Positions 42,601 through 54,809 of a stretch of 64,000 nucleotides of DNA are shown here, piece by piece. Position 1 is the first letter of the stretch. Each line of letters opens with the position of its first letter. The stretch spans positions 45,791,039 to 45,855,038 of the forward strand of contig OZ020487.1 in assembly GCA_963971405.1 (NCBI GenBank). The letters run 5' to 3'. The DNA is from Psococerastis gibbosa. Taxonomy: Eukaryota; Arthropoda; Insecta; Psocodea; Psocidae. The translations under genes and the position numbers were made by a program. The notes beneath the pieces were generated by a model, which saw only the letters and a program-made list of their open reading frames with translations, had not been told where the DNA came from and ran no database searches.

Positions 42601-43422
42601 GCTTTCCAATTTATCAACATTAGTAGATAGCGAATATGAGTAATTTCATGGTAAATAATTTTCCAGTGGTTAAATTTCCGATATCTCGGGGGAGGGGGGG
42701 GGGGTTGTCCACCTGACGTCACTGGAAGTGAGGTAAATTCTAGATAGGTCAGACAAACACTCAAACAGATTAATTACCACACAGCAATAATGGCAGGGCA
42801 CGCAATGCATTTGAGCGCGAATTCTCTATCATTTTTTCAAAAAATAATTTTTTGTGCAAAACCAAATATTTTTTTTGGAAAAGCAACCTATCCGGATTCG
42901 TTACTAAATTTAACACCTAAAACATGCCTGAAGGGAGAAATCGTCAATAGAAAGGTTACGCAGAAAAATTATTTTTTAGTCATTTTTCATTAAAATGTAG
43001 TTTTTTTTATTTTTTTACCCCCAGAAGCAAACTATGAAGGGGCAAGCGACCCCCTTCATTTTGTCAACATTAATAACGACTACAATGTAAGCGAATTTAA
43101 AAGAAATCGTTTGAGCCGTTTTTGAGAAATAATTTTTTTAGACGTTTTTTTGGAGTTTTTTGAAAATAAAACCCCCCCAAATTGAGTTAGCCCCAAATAA
43201 AAAAAATGGTTCCGAGGTATGATTTTTGTGAACCTACATGCCAAATTCCACCCAAATCCACCGAGTAGTTTGCCCGGAAATCGATGAACAGACAGACCGA
43301 CAGACAGACATTTCTTAAAGACCACTTTTTTTGGTTCCTGGGACCTCAAAACGTGTAAATCTCGGAATCGAAAATTTCGACCATCACAAAGCTTTCCTTA
43401 TACTACGTATAAATTGGAAAGC
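42601..43422 (-). repeat. GCTTTCC-ended family, full-length copy (822 bp)
   Basis: Bounded by GCTTTCCAATTTAT at 42601-42614 and ATAAATTGGAAAGC at 43409-43422, a perfect 14-bp inverted pair. In family orientation (minus) it runs: ttcgattccgag, ttcctgggacc-complement, TGTC repeats, a G-rich block, cgcttgccccttc, caaatgcattgcgtgccctgcc, gacgtcaggtgg, another G run. A conserved extension (accggtccgagtttactcgaacat) lies outside the left boundary. Non-coding in all likelihood. Confidence 0.9.
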
Positions 43423-43544
43423 AAAAACATTCACAATTTGTACTGAAACCGGTGCCACCAAGGCGCGTTGGGATCACCACACAATTTACCGTAGCAGATT
43501 ATTTATTTGTTCGTCATACTAACATTACTTTTTATACTGTACCT

Positions 43545-43792
43545 ACCATATCGCGTCACCCTGCACGGTCCTGCGCCAGTCATCGAGTCATCGACGCTAA
43601 GGGTCGCCAGATCCACCTCGACGTCGTCCAGCCATCGTACCCGTTCACTCGTCTTCTCCCTTGGGGCACCTTGTGTAAGGCTGCTCTTGTAGCCCTATTG
43701 TCTGGCAATTCCACGTGCTCTAGCCACCTGATGCGGGCTCTCTTGATTTCGGCTACTATCGTAGGTTCTTGGTGTATCGCGTAGAGCTCATC

Positions 43793-43795
<3 letters not shown>
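43545..43795 (-). pseudogene. LINE ORF2 C-terminal relic (WLEHVE type)
   Basis: The minus strand encodes DELYAIHQEPTIVAEIKRAR, then IRWLEHVELPDNRATRAALH and KVPQGRRRVNGYDGWTTSRW. R-W-L-x-H-V-x-x-x-P-x-x-R ... K-V-P-x-G-R-R is the standard post-RT block of many LINEs. The frame runs to about 43580 and is broken beyond. It abuts a CT microsatellite. Confidence 0.85.

Positions 43796-43849
<54 letters not shown>
43796..43849. repeat. (CT)n microsatellite
   Basis: About 27 perfect dinucleotide units. Confidence 0.98.
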
Positions 43850-43852
<3 letters not shown>

Positions 43853-44475
43853 ATAAATGCATTTCAAGCATTAGCTCTCATAAATGTTTTTGACGAAAAA
43901 ATCCTACCCCGAAATAATAATATCGAATAATACGTAGATACGTGCTTGACAATCAGCTAGGGCATTTTTCTGCGTCGCAGTATTCATGCTGTTGCGTCGC
44001 TAGTTGTGGAAAATTGTTTGTTATAAAGATTTGATTACCTTTGGCGCCAGTTGTTTGTATATTTTACAGAAATAGAAATTCATACGAGTGCATATACGTA
44101 AATACACTCGATATTTGCATTATTGATGTCACATGGCATTGCCAGCTGTTCCGTAGTTTGTTAGTTGTATTTGCGCTTTTGAATTGAATTAAATTGTATA
44201 TTAGATTAATATATGCATTGAATATAAGTAAGGTGATGTAATCAATTTCGAAATTTTTAAGAAACCGCGCAGAAGTCGGATAGAAGATAGAAAAGACCAC
44301 CCCGAGAAAAAATAGACTAGATAAAATGCACTTGCCACGATAAACAAATACAAATAGTTACTAGAGCATGGAACAGAGCAGATTACAGTCGTTCGAGTGG
44401 TTCGTGTGTACCGAGCCTAAAAAGTCACAAAGCATCAAAGCTATTTGTCAATATTTGCCAACGGCCTTACCATGT
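43850..44475. other. Intergenic, nothing recognised
   Basis: AT-rich, no repeat match or convincing ORF. Confidence 0.5.
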
Positions 44476-44815
44476 TGAATCCATGAGAGCAGGGCATGTT
44501 TCAAACTGCGGCAAACTTGATAGTGTGCACAGCGTAGGCAGGGGAACATGGTGGGACATGATAACGCGCTGAGACTATACCAGTCAGTCTACGTGCGTGT
44601 CGAGTCCTGGTCACCTCCGATTTAATCGTGTGACTATTATGTTCCCCATGTGGTTTGGAATCCACTATAATCAGGAGGTAAACCCTGTCAGTCGACTCCC
44701 CTTTCCCCCGAGGTGAAGGTGTCAGCCCTTAGGGTGCCTCAAGTTAATAGACAGACTCACTCCCCCCCACCAGGCTGACAGGGTTGCTTAAAAAACAGAA
44801 AGGCTGAAAGCAGGC
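44476..44815 (+). repeat. GTGTGCACAG repeat family, subtype 2
   Basis: ttaccatgttgaatccat, agtgtgcacagcg, gtcctggtcacctccgattt, aatccactataatcaggagg, ccgaggtgaagg and caggctgacagggttgctta occur in the same order at 62020-62380. The middle is shared with the shorter type at 10851. Non-coding. Confidence 0.8.
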
Positions 44816-45299
44816 GTTGGAAACAACACAAACATTTATTTTGTCTACGTAGAAAACGAAGATATAGCCAGAAAAAATGTGAAGACCATCTCTTCACTTG
44901 CCACGTTATTCAATGGCATTCAATTTAAGAGACAATTGGAGGGGGGGGGGGAGCGCACAAGTGTAAATGACAAATATCTCATGAAATAGCAATTGTGGAG
45001 TTGTCAAAAATATCAGGACAAACAGAAGACATGTTTCTGATGTATGGTAATGCACCTCTTTTTAACCCAGATTGGCCACAATTATTGAATTTGATTTGTA
45101 CATAAAACGATTGGTATGGCAGTCCCGAGGAAGGAGTTGAACAACTGTGGCCAATTGACAAGACCATAGCTGTAGATTTGCGACGGCCGGGGGACGAGGG
45201 ACGGAGGGGGGGGGGTCGAAAATCTAGACTCTACAGGTAGAGTGTGGCAGGTATGGGATAAGCTAGCCTGAGGCTCGAGGCAAAAAGTTTATACCGGGC
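44816..45299. other. Intergenic with G runs
   Basis: G runs at about 44940-44951 and 45207-45215. Nothing else recognised. Confidence 0.5.
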
Positions 45300-45690
45300 T
45301 AAGGCGCCCATTCCATTGACCGGCTAGGGCTATTTCCAAAAACGGTGACGTGGTAGCAGACATTCAAGACTTAGGTGGCGTTTCCACAGACCTCGCATTG
45401 CAGAATGCAAATGACATTGACGGAAAATAGAATTTATCTTTTTATAGAAATCTATTAAAATGTTTGTACTTAACATATCCCATGACGCCATTTTTTAATT
45501 TTAGTTTGTTTGTTGGTGATTTTACTGTATGATCATTGATCAATTTTAACTATGGCATAGAGGAAAATAAACATTTCCGTCAATTCTGCAATGCGAGGTC
45601 GGTGGAAACCCTGCCTAAGTCTTGAATATCTGCTACCACGTCACTGTTTTTGTAAATAGCCCTAGCCGGTCGATGAAATGGGCACCTTAA
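45300..45690. mobile_element. 391-bp fold-back element, ~125-bp arms
   Basis: taaggcgcccattccattgac at the left is mirrored by gatgaaatgggcaccttaa at the right. The arms include accggctagggctattt, gacgtggtagcaga, caagacttagg and gacctcgcattgcagaat, with scattered mismatches. The ~140-bp centre contains cccatgacgccattttttaa, the inverted equivalent of the centre of the MITE at 8742-9226. Confidence 0.85.
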
Positions 45691-46202
45691 GAATGCAGAA
45701 CTGAATTTTGGTAAATACAAGTATTAAAAATAAGAAGTTAGGAATAAGAAACATAAAATTTCATGTTGTTTATATTTCTATTTTGCTTAGTATCAAGCAT
45801 AGTAATTTTTATTTTGTCTCGACGGGGGTCCGGACTCCTGGATCCCCCCCCCCCCATAAAAACGGCCTTGCCAATTGGTGTTAGTGAAGGTCACATGTCG
45901 TATATCAAAATGTAGAGAAACGTTTTTATTATTATTATTATTTTTTTATTTTTTTTTTTTTTTTATTGGCTTAAGGGTATACAGCCAAATCCAATCTGGC
46001 AGAAGACTGCTATCGGGAGCTCACTGGACAACGAGGTTGCCCAGGGACCGTCTAAAACAGTTTGCCCAACGTTTTTTTTATTTTTTATAGGGTGTCATGT
46101 TTGAAGGGCCTACAATCGATATTTCCTGTGTAAATCGACTTTGTGCATAAAAAACGCTTAGCGGAAGTTCTCCGATATTTGCTCTTAAGTAGAGTTAGTA
46201 AA
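45691..46202. other. Intergenic
   Basis: A C run at about 45846-45855 lies beside a gtccggactcctgg / aacggccttgcc fragment of the GTAGCCAG MITE type. A T-rich run lies at about 45926-45964. No gene. Confidence 0.5.
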
Positions 46203-46420
46203 TAACTAAATATTGACTTTTTTGCTCTATTGCTAAGCGCAACCTAGCGGAGTTAGGGCTATAAAGGCATAAAGCTCTCTCTTACACTCAACTAGGTAGA
46301 CCCGGGACCGCCTGGGACATGCTCTCTGAAGCATAAGCAGAAAGTGTAGCAAGTGTTGGACTCGAACCAACAACCTTTCAAGTGAAAGTCGGAGCCTATA
46401 CCACTACTCTACATGTCCTG
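46203..46420 (-). mobile_element. tRNA-derived SINE (family 1), complete-looking copy
   Basis: On the minus strand from 46420: an A-box-like tgtagagtagtgg, gctccgactttcac, a B box GGTTCGAGTCCAAC, an altered core (atgcttcagagagcatg) and the end ctaactccgctaggttgcgcttag. Here the two boxes are about 45 bp apart, as in a tRNA, so this copy shows the uninterrupted state of the SINE at 3394. Confidence 0.85.
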
Positions 46421-46656
46421 TAAAGCTGTTCGTTTGAAATAGCGTGGGTAACAAAAACTATATAGCGCTGATAATAACTGGGTGGGGCCATAATAAGAGG
46501 TGTAGTGGTCTAATAGACCACCTGTATAGAGTTGCCGAGCGTAATTTAGGCCCCTGGGGGGTGTTGCCCCTCACGTCAGACCTGTTTGGCGCTCTTTTCT
46601 TTGTTTGAGAAGGTTAACTGTACGAAAGGGCCCCTTGTCTGTGTCAGTTTCTTATT
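46421..46656. other. Short intergenic gap
   Basis: Nothing recognised. Confidence 0.4.
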
Positions 46657-47108
46657 GCTTTCCAATTTATACGTAGTATAAGGAAAGCTTTGTGACGGTC
46701 GAAATTTTTGATTCCGAGATTTCAATGGATTTACACGTTTTAAGGTCCCAGGAACCCAAAAAAGTGGCTTTTACGAAATGTCTGTCTGTCTGTCTGTTCG
46801 TTAATTTCCGGGCAAACTACTCGGTCGATTTTGATGAAATTCGGCATGTAGGTTTACAAAAATCATACCTTGGGAATATTTTTTTTATTTGGGGCTAACT
46901 CAATTTGGGGGGGTTTTATTCTCAAAAAACTCCAAAAAAACGTCTAAAAAAATTATTTCTCAAAAACGGCTCCAACGATTTCTTTTAAATTCGCATATAT
47001 TGTAGTTGTTATTAATGTTGATAAAATGCGGGGGGTCGCTTGCCCCTTGATAGTTTGCTTCGGGGGGTAAAAAAAATAAAAATATGTACATTTTAATGAA
47101 AAATCCGG
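46657..47108 (+). repeat. GCTTTCC-ended family, half copy
   Basis: It starts GCTTTCCAATTTATACG and follows the family through TGTC repeats and gggggtcgcttgccccttg to tacattttaatgaaaa, then ends. A short frame (FTKCLSVCL) in it also occurs in the copy at 47926, but it reads through the microsatellite. Confidence 0.85.
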
Positions 47109-47354
47109 AAATATTTTTTTTTAAATGTAAACCTGTATTGTTTGAAGAATTGGAATAAATTTACTTGAGTTTGAACACTGGACATAGAATGGACTTTCAC
47201 TAATAATTACGTTAAAAAACATTTGGACCCCTGCAATGCAAAATGCATTGAATGAATGACATATTTTTCTCACATTATATAACAATGAATTCACTGTATA
47301 CAGTACATTAAATCAGCGTATCCAAAAAGAACCGGTCCTAGTTTACTCGAACAT
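47109..47354. other. Spacer between two family copies
   Basis: Unmatched sequence. Its last ~25 bp (ccggtcctagtttactcgaac) are the conserved outer extension. Confidence 0.5.
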
Positions 47355-48167
47355 GCTTTCCAATTTATCGATTAGTAGAGAGAGAAAATGATTACTTTCA
47401 TGGTAAATAATTTTCCTATGGTTACATTTCGGATATCACGGGGGGGGGGGGGGGGGGGGGTCGTCCACCACCTGAAGGTGACTTAAATTCTAGATAGGAC
47501 AGGCCTACACATTACCACACAGCAATAATGGCAGGTCACGCAATGCATTTGAGCGTCAATTTGCTTTCATTTTTTCAAAAAAAAAAAATTTTTTGCACAA
47601 AACCCAATAGTTTTTTGGAAACCAAACTATCCGGTTTCATTACTCAATTTAACACCTAAAACATGCTTGAAGTTAGAAATCATCGATAGAAAGGTTTCGC
47701 AGAAAAATTATTTTTTAGTCATTTTTCATTAAAATTTAGTCATTTTTATTTTGTTACCCCCAGAAGCAAACTATCAAGGGGCAAGCGACCCCCCACATTT
47801 TATCAACATTAACAACAACTACAATATATGTGAATTTAAAAGAAATCGTTGGAGCCGTTTTTGAGAAATAATTTTTTTAGACGTTTTTTTGAAGTTTTTT
47901 GAAAATAAAAACCCCCCAAATTGAGTTAGCCCGAAATAAAAAAAATGGTCCCGATGTATGATTTTTGTGAACCTACATGCCAAATTTCATCAAAATCGAC
48001 CGAGTAGTTTGCCCGGAAATCGACGCACAGGCAGACAGACAGACATTTCGTAAAAACCACTTTTTTGGGTTCCTGGGACCTCAAAACGTGTAAATCCGTT
48101 GAAATCTCGGAATCGAAAATTTCGACCGTCACAAAGCTTTCCTTATACTACGTATAAATTGGAAAGC
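47355..48167 (-). repeat. GCTTTCC-ended family, full-length copy (813 bp)
   Basis: GCTTTCCAATTTAT at 47355 and ATAAATTGGAAAGC ending at 48167. All blocks of the family occur in order, with an ~18-base G run at 47442-47460. Together with 42601-43422 it defines the family consensus length of about 815 bp. Confidence 0.9.
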
Positions 48168-51100
48168 AATAATTACAAATTATATCAATCTGTGAATTAG
48201 CCAGTCCGCCATCAATATCATTAACTCCACCGTTTCTGCGCACAACTTTGTACTGCAAAACGCCGACACTACTAAGCAAATTACTTAATGACCTACTATG
48301 ATGACGTCATCGCAATGCACTGCAATGCAAGCCGCTATATAGCTTTCATCCGGTCCATTCAATACAGTTTCTGTAAGGAAACCATTAAAGTCGCTACAAC
48401 TCACACAATATCCTCAAAAACCAAAATAGCTCTATGAGAAGCTGCAAGAAACATGGTATATAACAAACATATTTATTTTACGTATTTTAAAAATATTTAC
48501 TAGAAGATTAAGGCCAGTTATAAGGCTATTTCCGGAGAAATACCTGGCCATGTAGCGGCCTCAATGATGTGTATGAGTACATTCAATACAGTTCCACTAA
48601 TACTTCATCATTGTAGTCGCTATAAATCTCACGACTAACTCAATAAATTAATAACTTTATATAAAACTATAAAATTTACAACGGTGTGCAATAGAATTAT
48701 TTATTTTCTGTATTTTATAAATATTTACTAAGGTTTGAAGTGGGTTATGAGGTTGTTGGCGGAGGAATACCTAGCCATGTGACGGTCTTAATTAGTTGTA
48801 GCAAGTGCGGATTGGCGTGTGAATCTTCAGGCGCTGGCGCCAAGAGCCTGGGAGGCTCGTTCGCATAAAGATTCCACGCTTCTATTACACAGTATAATAG
48901 ATAATCAGAGATCCGACAGCATTTATTGGGGTAGGATTGTACTGACTTGACGTGTCCGGGCCTAGGACGCGTTGATCAAAAACGTTGCGGCCTGAATGGC
49001 CTTGTCATTGGCGTCTAGAAGATCTGTCTGGGACACAACTGCTCAGTGGCGGCGCTACGGGGGTGCCCGGGGGGCCTGCCCCCCCCCCCCCCCAACAGTT
49101 TCTCCGCCCCCCCCCCCCCCACTTTTGAGATATTTGACATTTTGTTAAATTGAAAAATTATTGTAATTCAAAAACGTCCGACACAACTGGTAACAACTTA
49201 CTTACTTCCATTACGGTATGCCTACTCCCCATTGACGTGCATAGGGGATCCTGGGGGAAAGCCCCTCCCAGGGGCACCCGTAACACCCCCCAGAATTTCT
49301 GGTCACAAAGACGATATGGGGGCGAAAGGCATAGTATCCACAATAACGAAAGGGAAATTAATTCTTGGTACGGTATGCTTATTTGAAATGAAATGTATCA
49401 TGAAAAAAAATCAACATATTGACTAATTGCTTTCACAAAAATAAATTACTCAAAATGCTTAAAACCCCAATACTTCAGACCTATTTTTTCAAACTTTTTC
49501 TCCGGGGGAGACCCCGAGGTTCCCCTGAGTGGCATGTTTAATCGTCGGTAAAATCGCAACTGTAGGTACTGCTTACAAAATCCGTAAAGCCTTACTAATT
49601 TGGGCCCATTTATCAGTTTTTTTCTCCGTGGGAGACCCCCGGGCCCCCCTTCTCCAGGGGGTTCGAATTACGAGCTATTTACTATTTAAAACAATATTTT
49701 TTTTTGGGTTTTCGCAGAATTCTTCTTTTTTTTTTTTAAAGCTATTAAAAGCCTCTTCAAACTGCAAATCTAAATTTATGTAAATAAAAACTAATTTCTA
49801 ATTAAATTTATAAAAATCATAAAAAAATATTTTGCTTCTTACATGTTTCAGAAAAAGAGTATTTTTGCGTGCTCTAAATGACCTTCAATTTGTAGAGTAC
49901 ACATGCATGAAAAAGAGTACAATACTCTGAAATTGGGTAAGTTGGCAACCCTATAAGTGTTACCTATCTTCCTGCCATTTGACACTATGCAATTGTCCCA
50001 TCCCAGTGCTTTTGGACAGGGAAAATTTACGGGCATCCGATATTAAACCACGGAACAATTATTTACCATGGAACTATTACGGTACCTATATTAATTGATA
50101 AGTAGGAAGGCATACGTACAGGTTGACCCGTACCGGTTCTATTACTCATGCTCATATTTTTACGTCGGCAAATCGTAAATATACCGCAGCCCTAACTTTT
50201 TAATAATACCTTTCACCTGTGTATTGTATTTTGATCATTGCCTTTCACAATGGGTTAACGCAAGATCGAATGCAGTAAATAATAAATGCTAAGCATTTAA
50301 ATGACTGTACACGAAAGAGTTATTTGCAATGGGCGCCAATAAGTCCGTTATGTGCGGAACGTAGGTGTTGTGAGTGGCCAGCATGCCTTTAAGTGAGTCA
50401 CTGCAATTGTATGCAATCTAAATTCCTCCTGCCGGCCTACTCTTATAATCTCTTATTGCTATTGAGTGGACTTACCACAGTCACTGAATGCTTAGACTGC
50501 TGAGAGTAGAAAAGATTAGATTACTTCCGGACTCATTGCTATTGTATGCTGTCTAAATTCCTCCTGTCGGCCCTATACTCAAATAATCTCTCATTGCTGG
50601 TGAGTGGGCTCAAGGACGCCGAGTTTTAAAAATTCTGGGGGGGCAAGAATTCGGTACTCTGGAAAGTATTAGGAAAATGCATTGGTAAATGGTTACTTAA
50701 AATAACTATAATGCAGAAAACATTGACCGACGTACACTCGCTCTTTCTATAAAATTATTTACTAAAGCCTTTACATCAAAAATCATTTAAAAGTTGGCTA
50801 TACAAACAAAATTGGCGCGGAAAAGTTTCTAAAGGTGGAAATGCCAAATTATGTGATTTATTTTTATCTTGATGTTTGAATATTAAGGGAGACAAACAAA
50901 TAAACTGCTCTAAGGGTTCTTTGCTTCCCGCGCCCCCCCCCCCAGAAACTAGTCTGCGGGGGACAAGATGGACCGCCCCCCCCCCAGTCGGCGTCCCTGA
51001 GTGGGCTTACCACAGGCACTGAATACCTCGGGGTTCCCCAACTGTGGTCCACAGACATATATCAGGTGGTCCACGGAGCAAAGTAAGAAATAACAAAATA

Positions 51101-51674
51101 AAACAACGGAGTTATTGGAAATTAAAAGTAAAATACAGTCTTGGCAGTTGGCACTATAAAATCAAACTGATAACAGTCCCAAACATTTAATCAAATATTA
51201 CGAAAAAGGTTGGGAACCCCTGGCTTAGACTATAATGAGCATAGAAAACATTAGATTACTTCCGGAAACAAGACCAATAATGTCCGAAAACCTACAGGGT
51301 CGTTGGCAGGGCAAGGTTTAATACAAGTAGGCCTAAATGCCCTACAATAATAATGTCCATCTAATACTATAATATATACTCGTATATACATATAATTTAT
51401 AGTATAATTTCAAAGACTTTCACGGCCGGAGCTACGTGATGAAGCAGATGTTGACGAAACGTTTCGGAGCATGCTATCAGAACGACCACGGCATATCGTC
51501 CCGGATTCTACTGCTTCGTCACATTGCCTGCCTCTTCTCGTCATTTATACCACTTTCCTCGCGAGCCTATCTCAGCCTCAACATTTTGCCGCCTCATTGT
51601 ACCCACTCACCTTACCCGTCTGGTTTAAAACAAATAAAAATAAATAAAGAACCGGTCCGAGTTTACTCGAACAT
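48168..51674. other. Intergenic; short duplications and C/G runs
   Basis: ctgtattttataaatatttactaagg and its neighbour near 48490 are mild repeats of each other (about 48490 and 48710). A C run pair lies at 49079-49094 and 49108-49121, beside cagtggcggcgctacggggg. Related gggagaccccgaggttcccc blocks occur near 49500 and 49630. aattcctcctgYcggcc repeats near 50422 and 50563. No gene is supported; the short frames are unconvincing. Confidence 0.5.
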
Positions 51675-52402
51675 GCTTTCCAATTTATCAAAATTAGTAT
51701 ATAGAGAAAATGAGTAATTTCATGGTAAATAATTTTCCTATAGTTAAATTTCCGATCTCGGGGGGGGGGGGGGTGTCCACCTGACGTCACTCGTCACTGG
51801 TGGTGAGGTAAATTCTAGATAGGTCAGACCAACACATTACCACACAGCAATACTGGCAGGGCACGCAATGCATTTGAGCGTGAATTTTCTATCATGGAAA
51901 GGTTTTCTATCGTGGAAAGGTGTCGCAGAAAAATTATTTTTTAGTCATTTTTCATTAAAATTTAGTCATTTTTATTTTTTTTACCCCCAGAAGCAAACTA
52001 TCAAGGGGCAAGCGACCCCCGCATTTTAATAACAATAACAACAACTACAATATATGTGAATTTAAAAGAAATCGTTGGAGCCGTTTTTGGGAAATAATTT
52101 TTTAGACGTTTTTTTGAAGTTTTTTGAAAATAAAACCCCCCCCAAATTGAATTAGCCCAAAATAAAAAAAAATGGTCCCGAGGTATGATTTTTGTGAACC
52201 TACATGCCGAATTTCATCAAAATCGACTGAGTAGTTTGCCCGGAAATCGACGCACAGACAGACAGACAGACAGACAGACATTTCGTAAAAACCACTTTTT
52301 TGGGTTCCTGGGACCTTAAAACATAGAAATCCGTTGAAATCTCGGAATCGAAAATTTCGACCGTCACAAAGCTTTCCTTATACTACGTTTAAATTGGAAA
52401 GC
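51675..52402 (-). repeat. GCTTTCC-ended family, 728-bp copy
   Basis: GCTTTCCAATTTAT at 51675 and AAATTGGAAAGC ending at 52402, with the outer extension accggtccgagtttactcg to its left. About 85 bp between the atgcattgcgtgccctgcc block and the ttttcattaaaa block is missing. A (GACA)n run lies at about 52257-52280. Confidence 0.9.
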
Positions 52403-52614
52403 AATAAGTATTTATTTGCAAACGGAACTAAAAGACAAATAAAATGCAAATTTTATGCAGACAATTTGAGTAGGTACAATTCAAATCCTTTCAAGGTACA
52501 ATTTTGTTTTACAAAGTTACGTAAAATATAAAGCAGACAATAATCATCGAACTATACAGACAAAATATCCTGAAGCCCGTAGATTTATTGACAATTACAA
52601 TCAAATTATGAAAA
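52403..52614. other. Short intergenic gap
   Basis: Nothing recognised. Confidence 0.4.
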
Positions 52615-52758
52615 GGCGGGGTTTCCACATACGTCAATGGTCAATGGTAAATATGGTTTTGACGTGGGGTAGCAGACATTTTTAGTATGTCTTTAATGTC
52701 TGCTAAAACGTCAATGCCACATTTATCATTGACCATTGACGTATGTGGAAACCCCGCC
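52615..52758. mobile_element. 144-bp near-perfect palindrome, MITE
   Basis: GGCGGGGTTTCCACATACG at the left is mirrored at the right end, and the arms continue through tcaatggtcaatg and tagcagacat almost to the centre. The ends are related to those of the 8742 MITE and the arm words to the 45300 element. Confidence 0.9.
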
Positions 52759-52944
52759 AAAGAAAACAAAACCGGAATGAAATTTAAAGTACTGTATTTT
52801 TTCAATAGACAGAGTGATTTGTGTAGGTTCTGGGTAGTATTTTATAATATTGTGTTTAAGTAATAGTGAACATGAATATGCATATTATATTCAACGACAA
52901 TAAAGTTATTCACAAACATATCAGTCGACATGCTACGTAAATTT

Positions 52945-53243
52945 GTTGTTTTTATTGACTTTTTTACTTTTTATTTCATTAACAAAGCAAGTTTGGCTCA
53001 TTTACAGGTAAGTTGTAGAAGACTACTTCATGCATCATATAATAGGAAATATTAAATTTTTGGTACCTTAGTTCTTTCATAATAACCATTGGGGACTAAA
53101 ATAGAATTTTCGGAAAAAGTACAAAACCTAACGTAAAAAAAAAAAAAAAACCCGATATGATGCCCGAAGTAGTCTCCTACAACTTACATGAGCCAAATAT
53201 TGTTAATGAAATAAAAAATGAAAAGTATTACATTTTGGGGTGC
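52945..53243. mobile_element. Relative of the GCACCCC fold-back MITE
   Basis: It matches 27615-27965: aacaaagcaag, gtagaagactacttcatg, ttggtaccttagttctttcat, tacaacttacatgagcc, and it ends in attttggggtgc. The left GCACCCC end is not recognisable. Confidence 0.75.
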
Positions 53244-54809
53244 CAAATGTCCTCTTTTAACTTATCTGATCCCTCTTATGAACAGGCGCTGTAAAATTTT
53301 GCAAATCTTTACACTAGTTAGGTATGTTCTTTCATGTCATTTGACTTTAACATTTTGCTACTTCAAAGATTTACTTTTCCCATTAAAACTTGGGCGTTGC
53401 GCATACCTTGCAAACGCACCCTTGACCTTTTACCGCAAATCGGTAGGTATTTGAAACCGAAAGCTCAACTGGTGTCTAACCATAACTAATGTTAGGTCGT
53501 CGTCAAACTTGCTTATATTAATGTTTAAATTTTGTTGCCGAACCTGTTTTTCTATAGGTGTTGTGCAGGCAAATGCTATAGAGTATTCAGTGTTGACCCT
53601 TTGAGGTACCGGTATAGAGTGCGAGAAAAATCTTTGCTGCTATAGCCTATTATTGGCATTGTTTATACATTTATAGTATAGTTAAACGTAGTTGTGATAT
53701 TTTCATTGGGAGAACGTTACCGATGGTGAATTGTGAGAGCCTGTATTGTGTCGTGTTGATTTTGAAATATCGCGAAATTATTATTTTTTTTATTTGTGCT
53801 CTGCTCGTGTTTATTATTAATTTGATGTCTGTAGTACAATATGTACTTCATTTTCAAGATTCACGCGTGACTTTTGGTTTTCTTCGAGGATTAATAATTT
53901 GAAAAAGCCATAATTAACAATAACATCATTCAGTGCAAGTGAATCGCGTTTTAAATAGGGGAAAAATATGGTTGATAAGGTATTTCCATACTATTAATTC
54001 GCTAAGTCCGTCTGTCCGTCCCTCCAAAAAAACACCCCTATCTATATACATTATACTGGCGGCCATACTCAACTAAGAGTAAAGCAGTCAGCACCTGCAA
54101 AGTCGCGTGCCTATTATGGTAGACGCCACTGGTGCCTGCACTGCCCAGGTAAAAAGCATAATGACTGCAATTGTGCATGCACAGATTGCATTGCGTGACG
54201 ACACAACGCATGCGTTTATCTTAAATACTCGCCCATCCATTTAAGGTTATGTATCAAATGACACAGTTTGTTAGCGTGCACGTTGCCATGACAACTAGGT
54301 GAAAGGCCGTCTACCACGCCTACGTAAATTAAATTAACCCCCCCCCCCCCCGACCCCTAAGGGTGACCTCTCTATATAAATTAGGTTGATAACTGTTAGG
54401 TTAAAAGTAACGACAGAGCCATTTCGCTGATAATATGATGGGCTGAGTGGGACATTTCGTCCGTAACTGCTGTCGGTTTATTTATTTATGCGTGAGCAGG
54501 GGCGGAGCTAGTCAAGTTTGTTTCAAGTTTTCTTTTTGAGCTGGAAATGTGTTTTTATTTTTTATCAATTTGTGTTCTTTAATACTATTGGCACGGCAAA
54601 GCCGCATGAGTTAGCGTGGTGGCGTAGTGTAGAGTTCTATATAATGTAGAAAAAATTAAATTACTCGTTACTTCGTGGTATTTCATTTTAATAAACAACA
54701 AAAACAAAAAATTAGTGTTTTAGCAAAACTTGTTATTATTATTATTATTACTTATATTTTAAATAAATAATTTTAAATGGTATGAATTAAACTGATTTGA
54801 AATTAAAAC
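53244..54809. other. Intergenic, nothing recognised
   Basis: A C run lies at about 54339-54350. tagagttctatataatg at about 54629 looks like a single end of the TAGAGTTCTATATAG MITE family. No convincing ORF. Confidence 0.5.

Noticed and set aside
43580-43867. Whole 95-residue frame as a gene with an Arg-Glu start
   Set aside because: The (RE)n start is the CT microsatellite read on the minus strand; only the part after it is a LINE relic.
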